Origin: Symbiodinium kawagutii
Taxonomy: Eukaryota; Sar; Dinophyceae; Suessiales; Symbiodiniaceae
NCBI GenBank assembly: GCA_009767595.1
Contig: VSDK01026204.1
Location: forward strand, 213,679-277,678
Length of the DNA: 64,000 nucleotides
Reading direction: 5' to 3'
Under the pieces are notes generated by a model. That model searched no databases. It saw nothing but the letters and a program-made list of their open reading frames with translations, and had not been told where the DNA came from. Below are positions 55,320 to 64,000 of the stretch, one piece after another. Position 1 is the first letter of the stretch. Every line of letters begins with the position of its first letter. Made by a program: the position numbers and the translations under genes.

Positions 55320-57390
55320 CAAGTGGATTATGGGATTTGTATTTCTTTATATCCGTACAGTGGCATTCATGTTACATCATGACAGCTGCAGGTTGTGGTT
55401 GTTCCCAGTATATAATTCTCTTCAGCTCGCATCTTCATTGCGGTGTGGTGCTGCCGCTAGATCCTGATGGTTTTGTTGGCTGAATGATGAGACTCCACAT
55501 GACCCCATGAATACCTTGAACATCCCTGAACAGGCTCTCATTCCTTGAGTGTCCTACCTGAAGTGGCTGAAACGAAGAGGTTTAATGGAATGACGGCCAA
55601 AACAATCCCCTTCAAGCCAGTTCCCAGCAACCGAAAGCACGGAATTCGAGCCAGTGATTGGAGGGGACCATCATCTTGATTTTTAAGGTGTATATCAACA
55701 TCACTCATAGGGCAGTAACTAGGCTTGAGTCATGGTGGATACCTATGTCACGAATGATATGATCCCAGGCTGGCACACAAACATCAGCTGGAACACTCGG
55801 CGGCCAGTGGTGAGAGTTGGATCCTCCGTTTGGATGAAGTGCAGCTAGTTCTACTCCCTTTTGATCATGGGGGACACATTGAACCATTTCTCATTTTTTT
55901 TTGTGTATATAGTTTTGACGTTCCAGTCGGGTGAAAAAGTTGGGTAGGTGAACACCTCGTCCCAGCAAACACTATGTATCTATACGCAGTGTTCATTTTC
56001 GGAGAGCCACCGCATTGGTCATTCTCATGCTTCTGGCCGTGTCGGCCGTCCACCAGTTCTTCCCAGACGCTCAATTGCTGCGATGCTTTCCTTCCATTGG
56101 CCACACCCAAATACCGACTATTGTGTATAGTCGTTCCTTCGCTGGTCTGAATGGTGAACTATGTATGGAGACCCAGTATGTATGTAGCTGTGCACGCCCC
56201 TCATTATTGCTTCGGATCATGAATATTCCAACGCTTTGGACACGCGGATAATGGCGCTGGATTTCTTTTCGTTCCTGCATCTTAGCTTATTCGCAGATCA
56301 AAGCTACTTGTCCTTGATCAAATCACAATGCTTTTGCTGGTGAAGCACCTGTGAGCCAATTCCCACTCATTCGCATAGCTAACGGCACTGCCAGGGGCAC
56401 CGCTGCTCAGTTGCAATGGTGATAGGATCAGAGTTCCCTGTTTGGGATATGGGTCAGAGAGGGGTGAGACTGGTTGACATGTTTTTTTTCTCAATCGAAC
56501 TCTTATAACCACTTCGGTGCTAGTTTGGTCGTAGATGACTTGATTTGTGAACTGCTCCTTGCTTTCCAAAGCTTGTTGGCCAGACAATTGTATGCGTTTA
56601 TGCTTGGTGTGGTGGTGCCCTGAGGTAGCACGAGCTCATTTTTTGGATAATCTCGCTGTGGCTGTGACCACTTCCCCCTCAAATTTCTCCTGTCTATTCA
56701 CACCGTTGGACTTGCGGCGGTTGACATACGAACTCCACATGGTTGGTAAACATCTCGTAGCTGTGTAGCTGTAGCCTGGTTTCCCCAATCAAAGAACTTC
56801 AAAGATGTGACATCTTGTGGCACTAATCACTAGGCTATGGGTCAATGTTAACCAACCAACAATGGGGGATAATAACCAACAACAAGAGGGAAAACAATGG
56901 TTGATGATAGGGGAACCAAGGGTACAGGGTGAACTGACCCACAGCCACATCACGATCTTTGACGTTTGACCACTGTCTTTACCACATCAGCTATTTGGCT
57001 TCGAGTTCGGCGCCCCTTGTTGGAGAGCTTCAGGATGACCCAGCGATGATGCGCTTTCTTTACCCATGACCGTTCTCCCAACTTGACCCCAATCATTCCA
57101 AACAAACCCACAGTTATTCCTGCTAATAAACCATTTATCCAAATGAATCATCCGTCGAACCAATTAATAATTAGATCTTATTCTCAATTAGGTGAAACCC
57201 GTGTTCTTTAGAGATGTAACAAACAGGATGGTTAAACCTTCCGAAAAAATGAAACCTCTAAAAAGCTCCCTTTACCACTTGCTGTTTCTTGCTGTTGGAA
57301 CTCGTTCTTAGGTCTTCTGGTTCCTATGCCAGCTCTCAAGGCGCTGCTGGACCGCCGGGGTGGGCCCTAGTCAAGGCAAGGGGCTTCGAC
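55320..57390. other. stretch with no supported gene
   Basis: Several short open frames on both strands without codon bias; AACCAACAATGGGGGATAAT-like runs at 56850-56900. Confidence 0.35.
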
Positions 57391-57392
57391 TA

Positions 57393-57485
57393 AGCCATTG
57401 GGAACCCCAAAGCTTTGGATGGGTTATTACTGTAAATGCTTAATAAACTGGATGACAACTGTGGGCCTATTTTGAGAAACAGCCA
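57393..57485 (+). mobile_element. miniature inverted-repeat element, family A, copy 12
   Basis: GGGAACCCCAAAGCTTTGGA, GGGTTATTACTGTAAATG and GGGCCTATTTTGAGAAACAG match the interior and right end. The outer left end is lost. Confidence 0.7.
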
Positions 57486-58040
57486 GCCGGCTGTGAAACG
57501 TGTCATGATGGGACACTATACTCAGCGACCATTATTATTAGAACGGATACCTGGTGTATTTTCACAACTCAAAAGATCATGTTTGCCGAAATTTTGCCTC
57601 AATTCTTCCGAAACTTTGGAACATGATCTGCCACACAAATCCTGTGGCTTGCAACTAAAGGCGAGCACAGAGGTGGTGCGAACTAGCTAGCAGTACCCTG
57701 TGACCCTCAGTCAGTAGTTGCTGTAGCGACCGTTACCAGCCACTATCAAGCACCATTACCGACAGCCCATGTCAACCACATCAACCACTCTTGCCTGTGA
57801 TAAATAACTGCTATGAATGGCAATCAACCAGCATATACATCAACCAGCATATGCAATCAACATACAATCAACCAACCGTGTGATGGGTTGGGGATTTCCC
57901 TCTAGCATCATCGCTCTTTATCGGACTGCGATGACGGCAGGCTATACTCCTCAGCGACTTGGCAACCCGGGTGTCCTCTCGGCCGCTGTGAATGTTCAAA
58001 AGTGAGAGGTCAAAAAGAATATCAAGAAGAACATTCGGAT

Positions 58041-58144
58041 GGTTGGCTGGTTGTTTGGCTGGTTGGTTGGTTGGCTGGTTGGCTGGTTGGCTGGCTGGCT
58101 GGCTGGCTGGTTGGTTGGTTGGTTGGTTGGTTGGTTGGTTGGTT
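58041..58144 (+). repeat. (TTGG)n and (CTGG)n tandem repeat
   Basis: GGTTGGCTGG-type units followed by uniform GGTT. It is the complement of the CCAA array at 27.5 kb. Open Gly/Trp/Leu and Pro/Thr/Asn frames are artefacts. Confidence 0.95.
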
Positions 58145-58259
58145 CGTGAATGGATTTTTCATCTTTGGGGTACTCCATACTTTTGCGTGTTTGTTGGGAT
58201 TTATTAGTTTTGATCCTCAAAAGGCCCGCCTATTCATTGATCAATTTGGACACAATTGA

Positions 58260-60000
58260 AAGACAATACCATCTCTTGTAGGTTAGGTTTCAGTATGATC
58301 ATGATTCTCAACTGCTCTGCAGATCCTTTTTTCCATGCAGATCATGCAAGGATTTCTGGTTGGGATCCAGAAGCATGTTGAACAAATCCAAGAGATTCAC
58401 CTTCCCCGAATCAGAGTGCTGAGGTATCAGCCAAGAAGCGGGGCCTATGGCGGCTATGTCACTTGGCAGTGGTAGTGCCGAGTGTCACGACATGTCGCTA
58501 CTGTATTCCTATGCAATTCTACCATACTTTCGATTGGTGTCAAACATATGTTATTGCATGTTAGGTTATTTTTACCAAACGCACATTTAAGATCATTTAA
58601 GCACCATAAGACCATAACCACTCTTGTGTATGTGTACAGCATTCAGTGACGCATATCATTGGGTGAAATTTTAATGGTCGCATTTAGATTGCTGCCCTTC
58701 GGTGCCGAATGCAGGTTGATGTAGAGACTGTGCATTGCTCTGCCAAGGCCTGATGATACCAGGGAAAGATCTCCACAAAAGGAGACCCACGAAAGGTGCG
58801 CTCTTTCAGAATCATCTGAGATCATTTGTTGAGAAACATTGAAGTTTACAAATTAATCCACATGGGATTTCACCATATTTATCCATATTTCACCTACGAG
58901 CGAAGTTTGACTCGGAATTTGATCACTGTGAGGGGTAACGCCCGTCACCAATTTGGCTCCTCGATCAGTTCTATCCCAGTCGGAGTGCACGCGAGGCATC
59001 GCGCTTTCGGCACAAGTGACCGGTGACAAGTGATGCCGCCAGCATCTTGGCTGTAACCAACAGCATCATAAAGCGGACAAGACATACAGACAGGATTTTG
59101 TTCATGAAATCATCAAACAAAGAAGGTCGCGTTTGACCAATGCGGATGGCTGTAATGATGATGATTTACAGTACGTAGCCAGCACAGGTGGGTAATTGTT
59201 CAACCATTGAGACATGAAGACATATCAACAATGGTGAGTTTCTGGGTGAACCTTGAGGTAGGGTGGTGAATGTCGAGATAGGCCCGGACAGGCGTGGCTC
59301 ATAAAACACAGCAGTGGCATCACGCTTAATCCGACAAGTGCACCCGGGTGCATCGTCAGATATCTCAGATCCAGGAGGCATCCCTACGCCAACGTATCAT
59401 CGATTCCAAGCAACTGCGCAGCTGGCCCCAGGTAGTAGCATGGAATGGAGAAGTGTTTGACTACCAGCAAGCCTGTCTTTTGGCTTTGCTAACATGCTTT
59501 GCTGCTACCGCAGGGTTTGTCTAATTTATCTATTTCAAGCCGATGAAGTTGATTGTAGCTTGGGTTTGTGTGAGCACCTCGGCATCTTTTAGATTGTTCT
59601 CAATTGCCTGGTTTGCCAGCAGACTTTGGCGGACATGGATGGACATGGACAAAAGGAGCCTTCAAAACCTCGGGGCCAGGCGCATCGAAGCACTCTAAGC
59701 CACCCCTGTGATCTCTGGCAGTCGAGTATTCCAAGACCTGAAGATGTACTATACATCCAACTTGATATCAATGTGATTCTTACATAGCCTGACACATAGA
59801 CCATAGACACGCTGTTACGATGTGGTTCTTGCAGTTTGCTCACCACGGATTCAAGCTGCAGAGGGCACAAGTTGGCAATGCTGAACCGTGTGGCAAGCTG
59901 CTGGCAGAGATCCTACCCTTCCAAATCTTGAGGTGTTCGTGCAAGAATTATGGGAAAGCAACCCGGTGACAAAAAGGGTGCAATGATAATTGTGATATGT
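58260..60000. other. stretch with no well-supported gene
   Basis: Weakly protein-like frames at 58900-59020 and 59600-59780 could not be tied to splice sites. Confidence 0.35.
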
Positions 60001-60008
60001 ATGTATGT

Positions 60009-60050
<42 letters not shown>

Positions 60051-60110
60051 TTGTTGTTGTTGTTGATGATGATGATGATGACGATGATGAAAATGATGAC
60101 GATGATAATC
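60009..60110 (+). repeat. (GAT)n-(GTT)n-(GAT)n microsatellite
   Basis: About fourteen GAT triplets, five GTT, then GAT with GAC changes, fading into AATCATCATGATCATG. Confidence 0.97.
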
Positions 60111-60499
60111 ATCATGATCATGTTTAATTATGTATGATCATGATTATGATCAATGACAATGTACCTATGTAAATATATGTAAATATTGAATCCAATTGCC
60201 ATATTAGGCTTTGTCAGTAGTAAAATTCCAGCATAGTTGTACAGGAAATGCTGAAACCTGCAGAGGCTGACGGTTCAGTGTTGATATAAGCTGGTAAAAT
60301 CATTACAGGAACCCCTTATACAATCAACTAACCATTAGAATCAGTCATGGATATATCTGCATCTCACCGCTGCCCAGATATGGGCTTGCACTGAGATTTC
60401 CCTAAAGTCCCTCCTAGTTGAGGGTATTGTATATATATATATTATAGTCTTGGTATAACCTACCTATAATTGGGGTACCCCATACATAGTGGGTACCAT

Positions 60500-62450
60500 G
60501 AACCATACCCTTGTTGTTGACCATTGTTGCTTATGAACCCCCCACGAACCACCATTGAGAAGCAGGCGCCATTAACCCCTGTCCTCCACCATGAACCAGC
60601 AGTAAGAATAAATCACCACAAAGAGCAACAGCCATCAACAGTCATTAACCGCCATCAGCCACCCCGTTTTCGAGATACACTTTGCATTTTGAAGCTGTTT
60701 TCTGATCCTTTGGTTCTCGCCAAAAGCAGCGCTTCACGTTTCCCGATTCAATCTCTTTTCTTTCCGCCACAGCTGAAGCATGGTGGTGCGCACGCCAATG
60801 CGACAACACGAGAGAGATCGAGAAAGCAAAAAAGATCTGATCTGAAATGGGGTTGGGTAAAAGGGTGAAATACCAACCAATCCCAATATGGGCTACATCC
60901 CATTGTAGTGTTGAATTTTGATATAGCTAGATATGGAGTGCAGTCGGGGGATCGGAACTTGTGAATTGTTAGCCATTCAGCATCATCAGTAGAACCAATT
61001 CTCAAGATAGTGGCGGTTGTTGGCTATATGGGGCTATATCATCTAACATCCCTAGTGATTACGCTTGTTGTTGATGGTGGTATCACTGTCAACATTGGCG
61101 TCCTCGAACCCAAGAGTAGTCAAATGCTGCGGATCCTAAACGTCGACTGCCCTCTACCCCTGTTGTTCATATTCTGAATTATGCACAGAAAAATAAGACA
61201 CGGATGGTGGCTGAACCGTTCCAAGAGCCCGAAAGCTGGGTGCCACACATGTGCTCTGCTGAGTTCGCAAGACATCTGCACCTTTCTCCTGGCTGGTTCA
61301 TCAATCCCCGCGAAGCATCTATATATTCTATTCAGAAGGAACCTAAATCCTTGTTCATGTTTTAGATTAATTATGCATTATTAGCCAGGCTTTTTTGAGC
61401 AAGATTACAGTAACAGTTCTGGGTCAATTTTCATGGACCACTTTATCTGCAAACGCTGACCTATCCATAGTCTAGCAGCCCAACCAAGCTGCCGCTGATG
61501 TGGAGGGAACCTCTTTCTTGGATATAAGTCTTTGCTTCAACAACTCATGATCAAACATGTAAAGGAGCACCACAAAGCCATCACAATGTTTACCAATGGT
61601 CATTATAACAAAAAAAAGAACAGTACCCAAAGACTCAATAGTTGATTCCTTTGATCATTTTGCTTTAGGGGTACCTTTTAGGCCTTAAAGCTCCAAATCA
61701 TGGTGGTTTCCTAAGATTCAAATGATGGATCCCACGTGCTGTGAATCACCATTCGGGGTGGTTGCTGATCCACATCATCTACGAGGCCTCACGCAGATGT
61801 TTCCTGGGAGATCATCATTTTGCAGCTGCTGCAGTCTCGTCATGATGAGCATCACCATCCACTCATGAACCAACGATTCATTGATCCAGCTGAACCAGTA
61901 GATTCAATGAACGAACAGGCAAGTCAGATAGGAATTTAAAGAATCTAAGGTCCTAAAATTGTTGCCATGAACCTATTCTATCTTCCACACTGAGGAAATA
62001 GGGCAGTGATAGTCATTGTAATTCTGGCAGTGAAAACCACAAGCTAGATCGCATCCTTGGGATGTGAAAGCCAGGCTACCAGATTCTGGGGTATCATCCT
62101 GGTTTAGATGCTAATCGCAAAGCAGGTCAACAAACCATGAATGGTTCACAGTGGTCAATAATGGTTAGTCAACTTTGAACATTGACCATGGCGGCTAACC
62201 CTCAAGTTGTTTGCTCCAGCCCACTATGATTGATGGACGACATCCGGCACCAGCTGACAGAAAGCAAAAGGAACAACTTGGGATTTAAGACCAATCCGAC
62301 CAATCCTCAATTCACTGCTAAAACTGACAACACAGCTACTGTGAATTAAGAGCCAACCCTTGCTGACAAAACTATGCTCATCATGGCAAGCAATTGCTAG
62401 CTGCTATCTAGGCGTAGGAGCTATTTCTCATCATTCATCAAGAATCATAA
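60500..62450. other. stretch with no well-supported gene
   Basis: An open frame at 60524-60868 is low-complexity at its start. No convincing exon. A possible faint family-A remnant (GGGGTACC, TGGTGGTTTCCTAAG) lies at 61668-61715. Confidence 0.35.
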
Positions 62451-62464
62451 TATACTGTAATAGA

Positions 62465-62585
62465 ATTATACATATATATATATATATATATGGCATATAT
62501 GAATTATAATATAATGAATTATATATATGGCATATATGAATCATAATACAATGAATTATATATATGGCATATATGCATACATGAA
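62465..62585 (+). repeat. 37-bp AT-rich tandem repeat, three copies
   Basis: TGGCATATATGAATTATAAT begins at 62491, recurs at 62528 and again at 62565, 37 bp apart each time. A TA run precedes it. Confidence 0.92.
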
Positions 62586-62950
62586 TTATCCAATCTCAGC
62601 ATGAGCCGTTGTCAACCACCCATCACAGCTATGAATCATTGCTCCGTTGTCGGTAGCTCCAGGTGCAGATTCTTGAGACTCCTCCCAAAGAAGTGCATCC
62701 CAAGCGACAGGTGCGGGCCCGCAACGGGACGTGTTTTGTGGGTACCAACTGGAGTACAACAAGGATTTGATTTGACCAGTAAAAGCCATAATTAGCTTTA
62801 ACCAAGATGAACAACCAGAGCTTTAGCCAATGTGTTGTCAGACTTTTTCAGCAGATTTGTCATGTTTGTTCAGGTTTTTGGTGGAAGGAGGCGCAGCACT
62901 GTGCTGCAACTTGTGGGACATGGCAACACCAAAGATCCAAGAGGAATTGG

Positions 62951-63045
62951 GTGGTAGATCCACATGAATAAACCCCCTATATTTGGGATAAATCACCAGC
63001 AATTTAAGGTAAACTGGGGGTGGTTTATCCATGTGGATCTACCAC
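62951..63045. mobile_element. foldback element, family C (95 bp)
   Basis: Left end GTGGTAGATCCACATGAATA with AACCCCC following; right end TATCCATGTGGATCTACCAC preceded by GGGGGTGGTT. The ends are inverted repeats of about 27 bp with one change and a 2-bp gap. The interior of about 40 bp holds no gene. Single copy seen. Confidence 0.8.
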
Positions 63046-63803
63046 TAGTGATGGCCAGGTACATAGCTGCTCGCGAGTATGAACTAAATGCCAACACATT
63101 GGCTTTCCGGTCCAACAATGGTACCTTGCATGGAGCCAGTCACTTATGGGGTGTGAAAGCGCGCACACACACACACAGACTCCATGCGGTAGGCAGCAAC
63201 CATGGGGTACAGTGAGGGGGTTGCAGCAAACATGGAGCCTTGATTTAATTGGGAAAGCGGACACTAAACATGTGTGTGAAGAATCTGACTTGACCAAAAA
63301 ACAGTGACCCCAATTACCAGTAGAATAGCTCCCAACAAAACCGATGCATCATAAAGTGTCACCCGTAGCCTCTGGAACGCGTACAGTCTTTGACACTGAT
63401 TTGTAGGGCAATAATGAACAGCCGAAGGCGCTAACTTGCTGTCATCGATGCCAATATGTGATGAGTCATAGCTGTCCAACAAAGATGAACGGTGCTCAAA
63501 AGAGCAGCTGGTTTGTAATTCGATGCGGTAATTACTGAATGACCCATGAAATGGGCTCTGCTCAAATTGTTGGAGAACTCAAGTGGGACCAGAACTTGTA
63601 GGTATGTCATAATGAAGCATAGGCCTACAGGGAGCAGCAACCCAAAGGTCAGCTAGTTCTGGCACGGCCTTCCAGAACTCTTGGCCATCAAAGCTGCTCA
63701 ATTGGTGGTGACAGAGACAAAAATAATTTGATCAATAATAAAAACCATAATAATCATGATCATTTTAGTGATTTAAACATGTGTTGATGTTGATGTTAGT
63801 TGC

Positions 63804-64000
63804 TGAACAGTGCCATTAAAGCTGCTCAGTTGGTTGCGCCCCAAGTAGTTGCTGTATTTTTCATGACCTGGACATGGGGCTTGGGGATGCTCGGGGCCCA
63901 GCCAGACGATCCCTGCCATCCCTTGCTCCCAGTGGATGGCTCCGAGGCCGTTCCTGTGGCCACACCGGTGCGAAGCAGTGACCACAAGGCGCCACAGACA
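63804..64000 (+). CDS. candidate exon running off the window, unknown product
   Basis: The frame reads LNSAIKAAQLVAPQVVAVFF, MTWTWGLGMLGAQPDDPC and HPLLPVDGSEAVPVATPVRS, still open at the last base. The right half is strongly G/C-ending. A related short piece (ELLAIKAAQLVVTET) lies at 63672-63715. The left edge is not fixed. Possibly a membrane segment followed by a soluble part; unrecognised. Confidence 0.42.

Overview
The window looks like nuclear DNA of a dinoflagellate, probably of the Symbiodiniaceae/Suessiales type. The evidence is a broken ubiquitin-like plus RCC1-like repeat gene of a kind common in those genomes, a degraded spliced-leader-like sequence just upstream of it, an HPP-family membrane gene with one GC-AG and one GT-AG intron, Arabidopsis-type (TTTAGGG) telomere-like tracts inside the sequence, and short exon-like islands scattered through repeat-rich DNA. 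Nothing bacterial is visible: no operons, Shine-Dalgarno starts or CRISPR. The taxonomic call is an inference; no rRNA, tRNA or full spliced-leader RNA gene was found.

Layout. 1-12.9 kb: low-complexity DNA with scattered exon-like islands (best: a two-exon segment at 3.86-4.45 kb), three copies of a small inverted-repeat element and a telomere-like tract at 1.81 kb. 12.95-15.64 kb: a 1.9-kb satellite of 16-bp units that passes directly into a 106-bp tandem array. 15.7-30 kb: microsatellites, a second telomere-like tract (17.84-18.02 kb), a perfect 56-bp-arm palindrome (21.86-21.99 kb) and more exon-like islands. 30.46-31.95 kb: the RCC1-like pseudogene. 32-45 kb: AT-rich simple repeats, exon-like islands, a second foldback element (41.35-41.57 kb) and a 73-bp tandem repeat. 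45.56-46.50 kb: the HPP-family gene. 46.5-64 kb: more repeats, further element copies and an exon-like stretch running off the right end.

Coding evidence. Only the HPP gene and the RCC1-like pseudogene are recognised by family. At this base composition, open stretches of 60-80 codons arise by chance in large numbers (roughly a hundred or more over six frames), so an open frame alone was not counted. The other CDS entries are candidate exons chosen for G/C-rich third codon positions, bordering splice-like sites and sensible peptides; their confidence is kept low to moderate. Most lie on the plus strand, which would fit the one-directional gene arrangement of dinoflagellates, but I could not test that.

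The most unusual content is repetitive. A dispersed miniature inverted-repeat family of about 110 bp, with ends GGTGGTTTCTCAAAATAGGG, has at least thirteen copies in 64 kb. Two other foldback elements, the long perfect palindrome and the abutting satellite pair complete the picture.
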